Assembly (NCBI GenBank): GCA_024305405.1
Contig: JAKNDB010000109.1
Span: 2,666,001 to 2,730,000, forward strand
Length of the DNA: 64,000 nucleotides
Direction: 5' to 3'
DNA from: Dirofilaria immitis
Taxonomy: Eukaryota > Nematoda > Chromadorea > Rhabditida > Onchocercidae
Shown piece by piece: positions 41,501 to 52,928 of this stretch. Position numbers and translations under genes: made by a program. Every line of letters starts with the position of its first letter. The stretch's first letter is position 1. Below the pieces are notes generated by a model. The model searched no databases, was not told the origin of the DNA, and saw only the letters and a program-made list of their open reading frames with translations.

Positions 41501-42361
41501 TAGATCGGGCAACAGCTTGTTCTAGAAGAAGTGAAGTTTCTGTAGGAAATTACCCGTAAAGTAATCATGCACAAAGAAATTTTGCCGATTGACGTGAGAT
41601 ATTTACATGCAAATTAATCATTTTTTAAGAACTAAATGCGTCTTATCAATTTGAAAAAAGTGGAAAGGAGTAAGAGATCGCTCCTTTTTCAGTGTAATGA
41701 GAATCGGCCAACTTCTTTTGTGTCTTTGAAAAATTTTTCATTCAGTAAAGATTGCGACATGATGCCCAACTTATATGATAAAGATGATAATTTTTGAAGG
41801 AGAAGAAGGCTCTTGCTTCATTGAAAAGTTAGTAAGGCTTTGTCAAATTCAAAATTATTTGTCGTATATCAATTCCACTGATTATAAGTGTTGATAGGTA
41901 GATCACGGATGGCCATACAATTTGACTTTTATTTCATTTCATTATGTAAATTATGCCCAAGATCTTATCCATTTAGATAGATTATCGATTAATGGCAAAA
42001 TATATGAAAATGTGACCCCAGAACATAGCAATACTCAGAAGCCAGTGCAAAGAGCTTTGCAAACTGATGATAGCCATGACAAATCTCTCTGGCTAAAAGG
42101 TTATTCATGTATTCGTCATTGCACTTTTTTTCATTTTAATCATGTTATAAGTAGTCTGTTGATCTATTAACCAACAGCGATTTCGACTATTTTTTGAGCA
42201 AATGATATAGTTGCAATACGGAGTCTCATCTCAAGTTTTAGTACAGTATAACCTAAATCTCAGTCTCGCAAAATTTTAGTATTTATAATGTTTGTTACTC
42301 TTTCAATGCAGCTATCCCTCAAAAAATGCAATTCGCACAGATCAGCTTAGTCTTTTGCTGA
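35536..42361 (+). CDS. Type I membrane receptor with Ig and FN3 domains
   Basis: Probably a cell-adhesion or guidance receptor. The ATG at 35536 opens a signal peptide (MYKYNVIILLLICQMILISS) ending at a GTAAGT donor (35603). Ig1 spans 35988-36470 (MSCQ, VHWIKDG, GDYQCSA). Ig2 spans about 36596-37190 (ARLPCSG, DSGSYYCVVRN), Ig3 about 37480-38060 (LLECIV, IIWTR, TGIYICES). A divergent Cys-containing region lies at 38340-38700. Another Ig spans 38745-39160 (AQMVCLVVP, TIWTK, DEGWYTCEVTD). Two or more FN3-type regions lie at 39640-40760. The TM segment is near 40967-41038 (IFLLIASFFALTVLVIFGLL), followed by LKRRH. The cytoplasmic exons (41283-42361) carry KIYENVTPE, a possible SH2/PTB site once phosphorylated, and YYEPG. 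The last exon starts at 42312 and ends at TGA 42359-42361. Two frame breaks at homopolymers (T6 38445-38450, one base short; A5 38738-38742, one base long) look like sequence errors. Exact orthology (Ihog/CDON-like or other) is undecided. Confidence 0.82.
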
Positions 42362-42366
42362 AATAA

Positions 42367-42500
42367 TTATTTCTGAAATCCAGCTGCCGCTAGAAACTTT
42401 ACAAGAATTATAAATAACGACGAAATAATATCGCCAAACCATTCTGCAAGTATACCTTCTGGAGCGCAATTACTGGTGTCAAACGGCAAATAGAGCTTTT
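42367..42500 (-). CDS. Possible extra 3' exon of the TRABID-like gene
   Basis: A minus-strand open stretch follows a cttttt-free but AG-ending acceptor (caatttcaaaaag) and encodes PFDTSNCAPEGILAEWFGDI then a hydrophobic helix (SSLFIILVKFLAAAGFQ) and a stop. Its phase does not match the preceding exon near 42820. If real, it ends only about 5 bases from the stop of the convergent Ig/FN3 gene. Confidence 0.25.
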
Positions 42501-42819
42501 TGAAATTGAAAATGTTTTTAAAAAACATAGTATGATTTCGTTTAAAGTAATCCACAGTTCTTCTAATTCTCTACAAAATAATTTTGAGAAAAATTATCTA
42601 AAATAATGAAATAATGTTGACATTACCTTTCTAAAAGACATTCTGATAAGAATATTTAAGCAGTAATATAGCACTATATTTCCAGTTAGTAGAAATAAAA
42701 CAGGGTTTTAACATTTATTTCAAATTATGCGAATTGTTTTTAGAGCAAAGTATATTTAAGTTGCCAAAGTTTCAACTCAAGAATTCTCTTTAGTATAGAA
42801 AAACAGCACATCTGACAAT

Positions 42820-45800
42820 ACCTAACACCGTCAGCAACAAGTGAATAGTTGATGGTCGTTTAGGAACAGTCAAATATTCTCCTTGACGGGTGGTCGTTAT
42901 TTGCACACATTTAAATCCCAAGCGCCAAGCATAACAAATTGCATTTGTACTACATTTCAATAAATGGAGGACAAAGTAAACCATCATTCATATTTGATGA
43001 AGTCAGCTCTGCTGTTAGCGATAATAACTTCTGATCTCCACTTCTTGAGAGCTGTAAGATATTGGTCAGAACTCTCAAACTTCCATTCATGTCAACTAAT
43101 AGCTTTAGTAAGATGCATTTCTATTCAATGAAATGATACAAGCCTAACATACTGTGAGTTTTCTAGGTGAGTCACATAATTAACGAAACTGACATAGACG
43201 ATATATTACTCAGTGTAACTTCATTGCATTTCATGACATATCTCAAGAGCGGACCAATCCTCAAACAATAGCAGCTTGGATAACGAAAATGCTTTTCCTC
43301 TTTAGTGCCTTCATTTATAATACTTTTGTGGACGAAGTACGCTGCTGTAAATAAGCTCGGTTACAGTATCAGAGCAAAATTTCTAATTTATATAAGTTTA
43401 TTATGTCACTATGTGTCCTTTTTGTTGCTTATCTTAATAAAGCTACCAAAATAAAACATATATAATCAGTTCTAAATGGTATGACTTCACCAGTCTTCAG
43501 TTAAGAAGTTAACTTTACTCGAGCGGACCCAGAATATTTTTAGAGATTATCTCCACTGATCATTTACAACAGAACGAACACCCACGCAACTTGTGCACAG
43601 CATACATCAATCCTATTCTGCATCATGGAAACAATTCTCAGGTAGCACTATACATTACAATGCCAATATGAAAACCCTATCTTTTGTTCGAAAATTTCCT
43701 CAAATCTCAACGATATTAGCAGTTCGAAAAAGAATGCATTGAAAGAAAGCGATCTCGTTTAGCAGTATTTTCTCCTTTTATATCAGATCTTTCTAAATTT
43801 CTAAATGAACATTAGGAATTCAAAACGACTAAATCACTGAATGGAGAAAGCATTTCTAAAAAATATACATGCAAGAAATTCTCTTCCCATTGCAAGATTT
43901 TTAATATTGATTAAAATGCTAACAGCAATATTCTATCGAAAGACGCCATAATCACACATTCATGACAAATAACCAGTAACAGTGCATAATTGAATTTCCA
44001 GAACGTAGACAAAAATCTTCAGAAAAGACCCTAACAGAATCATGTGTCACGATTGTTTGCTTTTGCAAAAGTTTTTGTGTAAAGTTCTGAATATTTCAAG
44101 TTCCTATAAATCGAATATACAGAAAAAAAAGGAAAAAAATTATGGAGATGAATGAAACAATGGGAATTCAAAAACGACTAAATTACTGAATAAAGGAAGC
44201 GTTTCCAAAAAAAAAAAGATCGAATACACAATCTTAGTAAATGGCAATTTCGTACTTGCGGTACGACATTACTAAAGATAATGAGCAGTACATGATCTTT
44301 CCTACCAGTGAGTATATCATCATATAAACATTTAAATTTCCATCCATTCATCGATAATATACTGCAAATGACTGCTTCATAATATTTTTACGATTCAGTC
44401 AACATTTGGAAAAAGTTAAAATTCTGACAGCAAAGTTCTACTATCACCAGTCATTGAATATTTCCACCAAATCGTTATAATGAACGAGTGCATTCATAAC
44501 CACTATAATATTCTACACTAAAGTAACATTATTAAGGTGATTTACCACCAATCCGGCCCACTTTTGAAGCACTATCTTCCGAAGCTGCAACTGCATTCTG
44601 CACCTAAATATTTCTACATTATGGATGTATCATTAAAACACTTCATTCGAGACTGCAAAGAAGTATTTGATAAAGATAATTGCATTGAAAATGTGAAAAC
44701 TTAGTCTTGAGTACTAATGAGCTAATATTTGAATATTTATCTTAGAAAACTTCGACACAATTTTCAGATTAGCAGAGAACAATCTAATATTCCAAAGACG
44801 GCAAACTGACTAATCAAAGCCATAAAAATATTACCTCACAGTCTTCACGAATTATTTTTGGAAAATGCGCTTTAATCCAGTCTTCTGAAAAATTGCAATT
44901 TTAGTTTCATAAGCTTGGTTATCGAAAATTAAATTCACAATAAGTATGCAATATAAAACTTTACAGTAGATGAAAAATGTTAGATAAGAACATACTCCAC
45001 AACAGAAAACCCAAATCATTCTTTGTATGCGGTGAGCCAAACGTTGAATGATAAATCCACTGCTGCCCATTACAATCCACATCAACAACAATGTTATCCT
45101 TAACAAAATCTTCTGCTTCCTTTGCATCCATCACAAACTGTACATACTCCGTAAGAGGATAAGGTGGACAGCGTATGTAACGATAAATGCGTGATGGACG
45201 ACTTGCATCTACCCGTCCTAGATTCGCAAAAAATTTAAGTGATTCAGACTAATTTTTCAATTTCTATACATGCTCATATGCTCTCAAATTATTGGAACCT
45301 TTTCAGAATTTAGTAATGTGATACAATTCTACCGTGTTTAAAAAGAAAGTCCATGACTTAACTGGGACAATTCTAATCGAACAATACAATGATAAAGCTA
45401 ACCAACAACAGGACGTGGAGGTAATACGAGAGCGTAAAATTGCCATTAATATAGCCAAGCATTAAAGGTGGGCACAATCGATAATTGTTCAAACCAGGCA
45501 ACTGTGGGTAAAATCCTTCAACTGGATGCTTCCAACCATCAGGACGTCCATTCCGAGCGGGAATGGGTTTAGCTTTGATGATTCAATGGGAAATACAATG
45601 ATTGGACGATTCAATACCTGTGCCAAAACAAGTACATGAATCTGAAACATTGTTAAAGCAAAATTTGGAAAAATACAATCAAGGACTGGAAATATTTCCT
45701 TCAATATCATTGCTGTAAAACACAGGAAATTACAAAAATACCTGTTCTAATGGGAAACCAGGATCATTACACTCGATAATATTTGACCAATGACGCTGCA

Positions 45801-48800
45801 TCATCCAAATATCGAAATTTAATCCAAGTTTCATCAAAGAAGTTGCCCATCGACCTCGAAAGCTAGGAAAAACTTATTGGAAAAACGAAGAGAATATTTT
45901 ATACTCATATTTCCAGTTTAAAATGTAAATATAATTCTTGGTGAGATTAATGAAGGTACAAAAATGCGATGAAAAAACAAAGAGAAATATTTAATTTAAA
46001 TAAACTTACTTAGTTTCCATTGCATATAGCGTGTGGTATAATGCATCACGAAGTGTATTACTTTTGTCAACTACACCCCATAATGCCTGTGAGAAAACAA
46101 GCAACTGACTTTTAAGAAATTTGTAAAGCAATATCAATAAGTTCGCAGGTTAAATAGCATTCAACATTAATTCTACCATTACTATATTGTTACAACACAG
46201 ATTTCAACTTCAGTAAATGGACAAAATCATGAATTGTAATTTAAAGAAAGAAAAAATATATATACAAACTTGTGAAACTGCATCTACAAGACTGTGTCCT
46301 CCTCCACGATTCCGTAGCAGTAGTGGTGCATAAGTCTGACAACCTGTTGGTCCCGATAAAGAATGTGCATCTATGCAACATACTGTATCAAGTATTTCTA
46401 AAATTGAACCATAAAAGGATAATAAGAATTTCTTCATAAATAATTTTTATTCCTTTCTTACCAACTCTACTAGAGCTGGTAGTAAAACTTGAACAATTTG
46501 CGCGATGACAAACGCATCTGTCAAAAACTAATAATGTTCATTACAGCAAACTCGTTTGCAGAAAACAACTTTTAATTTCTTACGACGATCGTCGAAATCC
46601 ATTAGAACGCGAAGGTTATTTTCTCCGGAAACTACCCACGGTCGCAAATCATATATCGCTGGAAAAATTTTGGTAAGATTCTTTTTACGCCCAGGTAAAT
46701 CAGCTTATAGGAATCTAACCTAAATCATAGCAATTCATTATTAAGAAATTGGTATTTTTTCTGAAATAACCCTTTTCGAAAAACAGCTTTCCGATCAAAC
46801 AGTATGAATGTGAATTACGAATAACAGCAATAATATATCAGTAACAAACAGAATGCTGACATAGTAATCAATAATGGAAAGTTACCATTTGGCAAAGTGA
46901 ACAAGGCATTGCTATTGGCGACACGCGTCATATCATAATCTTCGTACATACTTTCGCGAATTTTCTTGTGAATTTCATCAGATGAGTCACCACTTGCTGC
47001 AAAAATATATATTGTAATAGAATAATTAAGAAATGTGATGATTGTAATGCAGCCTTTATTTCTTCAAAGTAAGAACAGCATTTCCATCCGCGATCCAGAG
47101 AGCAAGTATTTGTTAGAAAAGCAGAAGGATCCATAAAAAGATAACAAGAGAAAAAAATTTGCACAATATGAACGAATTTATATTTTTAAAAAAAAACCGA
47201 ACTCACGAAAAAAACCGCGTGACCAATACAACCTAAAAAGCAAACATTTGGTTTCCGAACAAGAACAAAATCAATCCATACCCAATCCTGGAATTGCAAC
47301 TGTACAAGACAAGGAATCCATGAAAAATCTTGGCACGCTTGCCAAAATCCTGCTATTCTTGCTTCGAATGATATCAATAATTGAGCGATTAACAACTGCT
47401 GCTGCACTTTCTTCATCAATATCGTTTAACAACATAGACTGCAAATTGCGGAAATAATGAAAAAAAAATGATTACGGGATACCGAGAGCAAAATTTTAGC
47501 AAGTATCGTACGGACCAAAACAGAGAACTTATTTATAGCAAAGAATTTCTAGAAATGGAAAGAACTTGCACATTTACAAGAAAAAGGTTGTATAGTAGCG
47601 GCCTGCAAAAAGTAATACACCTCAGACTTCAGAAGTTTAAATAATTATAAAGCAGCATGGTCACATGTGGCTCTATATTCAATATTCTCATGTAGCTCGA
47701 AAGTTCGAGTAGTAGTGGACGGAATGAAGTGTATTACAGCAGTCAAAGAGGACTGTTTCACATGCCTTTGTTCTGTCTATAGTTGTATCTTATCCAGGAA
47801 GGAGCGTTCTCGATAAAGCAAGAGTTTTGATAGTGGTGATTTTCCTGATGAACTACTCATATCATAAGAATTCTTTAAGAATTTGATATTCAGCTCTGTC
47901 CGACTAGCATATATATGATAGAAACAACGGAAAAGCATTAAACATTAGAGATTATCAAAAATTAACCTCAAAGCCATTGATTCTTCGATTGCTTTCGCCA
48001 TAATAATAAATGTAATGAATAAGTTTGGCTTCAGCATCACTGCTTTGTCGAAGGATTTCGGCACATGTTTCTAGGAATGATGCGCAACCCGTATCAACCT
48101 ATACATGCTCCAGGTAACAAGTGAATAAATAAATAAAAAGTTAGTCTGAAAAGGTAAGCTCATAAAACTAAAATCTGGATAACTTACTGATTTATTTAAA
48201 TGAGAAAGATACATGTCGAGAAAAGTAATCCGCTTATTTAAATTTACATTAGCTGTTTTTCCAATTCCATGATAGTCTTCACTTCCTTCTCCAGCAAAAT
48301 CTGAAGTATTGTCTTTTATGGAAATTACTATGACTTCTGATGAAAGCTATTATTAATTCTACTTCCTCAGCAAACTTAATAGAACAAATTATCATGTACA
48401 TGAAATTCAAATAATAGCTGCACAAAATTTGTGAACTGCAGTAATCTGCAGTGTATTATCACAAACATTAGATTGTATAGAAACACTTATATCAAAAAAG
48501 AAAAAAGCAATTCTTTGTTATAAACCTTCCGTAGATTTTTCAGCGTATTTTCGCAGATTCTCAGTTTCGTCCTTGCTTGAGGAATGACATGCTGCAATAT
48601 CGCCTTCTCTCAAAAAAAAAAAAAAAAGAAGGGATTCCGACTATTTCTCATGGGGAAGCAGAAGGTATACAATTATGTTTAGACGAATATTCCTGTCCTC
48701 AATTTTTCCAATTTTACTCGATCCTTAACATGCAATATTTTTCCAATTTTACGAAAAAACCAAAACCTGCATGATATGATGGTAAGATTAACTCAAAACA

Positions 48801-49548
48801 GTTGTATGTTTAGGAAAATATCATAACATTCTAAAATTACATTACATATAACTTAAACAAAGCAAACCATGAGAATCCTGGTTAGTGATATCGTTACCAA
48901 TTCCCACAGAAACATAATCTTTTGGTGTACCACACATCGTGCAGTGTTTAACGTTAGGCCAGTTTTTGTAAGTACATTGAGAGCAGTCCCACTTATGCAA
49001 CGCTTTTCCTAACTTTTCAACTTGTTCGAGATCGATTGAGCATTCATCTGACATTTCAGAAATCTTTGAAAAAGCTAAACAAAATGAATACTGATATGAG
49101 AATGCTTCAAGTTCACCTGAAAAGCTCAGTAACTGATCTTATTAGGGTCAGAATCAACTGCATATAAATATAAAAAAAAAAATTAAATTTGTCGAAAAAG
49201 AAACTAAGAAGATTTAGCACCGAAATAATTTGAAAATCACTTTATTTTTCAAAACTTGTGACCTTTGCAGACGAATTCTTTTTCATCCTTAGTATCAAAA
49301 TTATTGGGTCGTTTACACATGCACACTGTACAGTGGCGAGATTTCAGGACATTAAGGTATGTGCAATCCGGACAAGGCCACCGTTGTTCATTTTCTTCAC
49401 TACTGCAAACAGCACTGGAAGTACAAGGCGGCTCGGTAATAAAAACTGAATATCGTGGAGTACGACACATTGTACACGCTTTTGATGTTTGAAAATTTGC
49501 GTAAGTACATTGTGAGCAAGTCCATTTTTCTATTACATCGCTTGCCAT
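42820..49548 (-). CDS. zranb1: TRABID/ZRANB1-like NZF-OTU protein, predicted catalytically dead
   Basis: TRABID is a deubiquitinase of the A20 group preferring K29/K33 chains. The ATG at 49548 follows an SL-type acceptor. Three NZF fingers are intact: WTCSQCTYANFQTSKACTMC and WPCPDCTYLNVLKSRHCTVC in exon 1, WDCSQCTYKNWPNVKHCTMC near 48990-48930; each keeps the CTYxN ubiquitin-binding pattern. A helical region equivalent to the ankyrin-like domain follows (about 48310-46600). The OTU fold is clear (ALWGVVDKSNTLRDALYHTL, IHVLVLAQVLNRPIIVF), but the Cys-loop reads NRGGGHSLVDAVSQ where TRABID has GDCLLDSV: Ser is encoded at 46293-46291. The His-loop reads LGYINGNF where GHF is expected: Asn is at 45441-45439. 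Two homopolymer frame breaks lie in this domain (45574-45576, 45436-45439) and a third near the C-terminus (42900-42902); each needs one added base. Exon 45217-44996 joins in phase but does not resemble known TRABID C-termini. Confidence 0.85.
43815..44445. repeat. Diverged direct duplication inside a TRABID-like intron
   Basis: The block at 43815-43868 (gaattcaaaacgactaaat, then cactgaatggagaaagc) recurs with changes at 44161-44215 (gaattcaaaaacgactaaat, then tactgaataaaggaagc). A second matching pair, ttaaaatgctaacagcaa near 43913 and ttaaaattctgacagcaa near 44418, follows in the same order. This indicates an old segmental duplication with an insertion between the two matching blocks. Confidence 0.65.
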
Positions 49549-49554
49549 TTTGTC

Positions 49555-49566
49555 CTGCAAAAAAAC
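49555..49566 (-). promoter_or_regulatory. Probable spliced-leader acceptor of the TRABID-like gene
   Basis: On the minus strand gtttttttgcag is followed after six bases (GACAAA) by the ATG at 49548. No coding exon is visible upstream. Confidence 0.6.
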
Positions 49567-52500
49567 TTTCAAATATGGGACGAACAGTTTTGTTTTTTTT
49601 TATTTTATTTCACTATCAATTTCTAACCAAAAATGAGTATAACCAAGAGGCATGATGGCGATAACGAAATGTGAAAGATATTCAGCAACGTTCGTGCTTG
49701 AATTCATTAAATTTTATATCTTTAACATCACAATTTTAGAATTTAAATAAAACATATTTCAGCGACGATAATGTTCTGTTATATAACCATTTTATAAATA
49801 TATTAAATAGAGCATATTTAAAGTTTTTTCTCATACAAAGCTTATTTTAGAAAAAAGAAAGTAAGGGCAATAGTAAGCTAACTTCCAGATTCGTGGATAG
49901 CAGAAACTTGAAATATAATTCCGAGAGTTTCCTCCGTTCATCAAATTTCCCAAAACCCTACGCCGCAAAACACACGGCGTTTCCAGCGGATGAAGCAATC
50001 TGTGTAAATGTAAGAATATTGATAAAAAACCAATATTTCATACAGATGTTTCATTTCGTAGCCTCGGCACAAATGAAGTCAAAAGAAAAAAAAAGCCTCC
50101 AAAGTGCCAGTGGAAAAACTCTTCATAAAAATGAAATGGATTCATACTGTACTGACAAAATGACAAAATATTTATACCTCAAACTGCAAGCGACTCAAAC
50201 GATAGCTAATTTTATTAGCACATTAAATCCTAAAAGATATACAGTAAATATTAAATGCATGTATTTAAACTTCAATATAAGGAAGGGCGGTGCATTGCAT
50301 TTCGCACAGTCTTCATGGCATTTTAAACATCTCAAAGCTCAAATATTACTGTTTTAAGTACATTAAGGTTAAAACTTGAATATGGAGCAAAAACAATTTT
50401 TCAGTTCACATCAGTCTTAAATGCATGCCCAACTTCCACTCATCTACCTCCTATTTATATAATTCATTAACTTCTACACTGATCAACTTGGCGCGAAAAT
50501 GCAAGATCAGTAAGAAATTGTTTCCAATGAAATGAAATTTCGGTGTTTTCTTTGTGAACAATCATAGGGGTATCGTTTTGCTCACCATGCAGTCATAATG
50601 CATGCAAATAAGCTTGACACTGCAGATGCGTGCCGTAGCTTTTCACAACACTCCACGATAGCATCAGGAAATCCGACCTGCACACAACTGCAATTCGCGC
50701 AAACGAAAACTGTGCTGAAGATGATAAAATGCTAGTAAGTACAGCCATAGTCAAGGTTGCGAAGTGAAAATCGCCACGTCTGTAAAGACGCAGAAGTCAG
50801 ATTTTCCCGAATATTTTTTTTCCTCCTTACCGATCGATTTTATGACTCATTTCGTGATATTATCAACACCCATCAACCATCATGATCTTTAATGAGCCTC
50901 TAGAAATGACTTGCTAGAGACATTTCAACACACGAGGCCGATGCATAGTTGATTTCACCATCTCCCCGAACTCCAGTCCTTCCTCGGCAATCTATTTGCA
51001 GACCAATATCCCACTACTGCTCACTATTTAACGCGGCCCGTTTATAATCCAACCGAGAGTTTTTTGCAGTGGTATGGTAGTGAGTGGGTGGTAACATGAG
51101 CGGAAATGAGTAAAGGAGTCAAAACTCCGAATGTGAGGATGTTCTGTTTTCCTTAAGGAGTTGTGGCGGCTGTTTGGCTGCTTTCTGCTTTTCGACCGAT
51201 TTTATGCAGTTAGTTTTCTGCATGTACTATCTGTAGCTTCGGCATCACCAACTTTCTTATCAGTACTTTGATTGGTCATTGCGTTAAGATCTTTTAATAT
51301 CTTTTTTCCTGGTTCGTATTTATCAGATCATCATTTAGACATCCTTGCTGAAAATCAGAACAATTGTTGCCGCCAGGGAATTCTACGTGAGAAATCTAGA
51401 CGCGAAATAAAGTTTATAATCAATTTTCCCTCATCATTTGCCACCTTTTCTCTCAGTTTTTTAAAGCTACTAAAATTTCAAAAAATTGATTTCTTAAATT
51501 TTCTCTACTGGTGAGCTGCGATGAGAGAAGGTATGCAGGAAAACGATGCTGAAGGTAAAGAAGTAGACAAAAATGCAGAAACCCTCGTTTTTGGAACAGA
51601 ACGAAAAAATGGTTAAAAACACAAGGAAAGTTTGAAACAATGATCGTTATTGGTGAGCTTATGATTTTAACTGCTAACTTTGGTGCTACTTTGTCGGAAT
51701 AATTTTTATGAAATGATCATTTTGGGTACATGAATGCGTTTTGTTGCAACTAATAATATGATTAATCATCCGATTTATGTGCTTGAATTTTGTGCAGTTT
51801 TTCTTGTCAAATGTTATTTCTTGAAAATATTGAAGTTGGCTAAAAGTTGAGTAGCTGGAAGTTTTCATCTTTATCTTGTCCACATAATGTTTTTCGTTAA
51901 TTTTAATCTTGAAAGTACCGTTGTAAAAATTCCTAAAAATGGTTGACCCAACTATTTCATCCTCCCAAGACAAAAAATAATATACCTTCATTGTCAGCTG
52001 TGCTGTCAACGAGATAACGAAGTTATTAAATAACGAAATTGATGGTTATTCGACAGGTTAAAGGATTATGCGGTGAAGAGTTTACGCTTATTGACATGAG
52101 ACACCGAAATGTTGACCGTAAATTATTTATTCATGGAGTTTCATTCTTATCATATTCATCTACAGAGGAATTGAATCCATTAAAATTTTTGATTTCTATA
52201 GTCAAACATTCTAATAACAGATTTTTCATTAGCAAAGTGTGTAATGATTCCTGTAGACATCAAACAACTCTCAGGCTGTCTAACTTTTCACCTGTTTCTT
52301 GTCGTTTAGTACTATTGTGTTTATTATTATGACTTACGAAAGTTTTTTATTCCTCTTTATCGAATAAATAAATGAACGAATTAGAAAAAACCAACCTGAT
52401 TCTTATGTGGCTTTCGAGCAACTTAACTTTTTGATCAGTCATCGAGCATTGGGAAATCCCAAAAGATCGTTTTAAATTTTGTGATCAGTGGTCTGTCACG

Positions 52501-52900
52501 CAATCAGAAAAATTAAAATGATAAATACTAAAATTAAAATCCGATCTATCGCTATAGTCGTGAGTACAGACTCAATTTTTCAAGTCAGTTTTTTCCGTAT
52601 TAAATAGTTTGCGGGAACGACCAATATTTCATTTTGTCCAATTTCCTATTTTTATGGTGACGTATTGAAACTTGGTTGGTGAGCAGGCTTTTGGAAGTTG
52701 TGTGAATGAGGTTGCGACAAAGTTTCTTTTGGGTTCATTAAGTTGTGCTGAAAAAGGCAAGTGGTTTGGGAAGTGTTAAATAAGATTCTCGCGCGCCTGA
52801 TTGAGACTTAACAACTCTTGAATTTATTGATTCCGAGAATGAAATTTCTATATCGCGATTTGATTATTCAATTCCAAATTTTTGCTTTATTTTCATTTAG
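49567..52900. other. Divergent intergenic region between the TRABID-like gene and dcaf-1
   Basis: About 3.3 kb that should hold the promoters of two divergently transcribed genes. The longest open frame in the whole window, 49893-50357 (+, 154 codons), lies here. It starts at GTG, is Lys/Ser/Asn-rich as AT-rich DNA tends to be, and shows no domain or splice context. Frames at 51686-52009 (-) and 52039-52332 (+) are equally unsupported. No RNA gene or mobile element was recognised. Confidence 0.5.
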
Positions 52901-52928
52901 ATTATTTCCAGATTGATTTTGTATTTCA

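Noticed and set aside
49893..50357. Longest open frame in the window (154 codons, +)
   Set aside because: Starts at GTG, composition matches AT-rich background (Lys/Asn/Ser), no domain, no convincing splice or poly(A) context.
51686..52332. Opposed frames of about 100 codons in the divergent promoter region
   Set aside because: No domain, no splice signals tying them to dcaf-1 or the TRABID-like gene, composition typical of AT-rich DNA.
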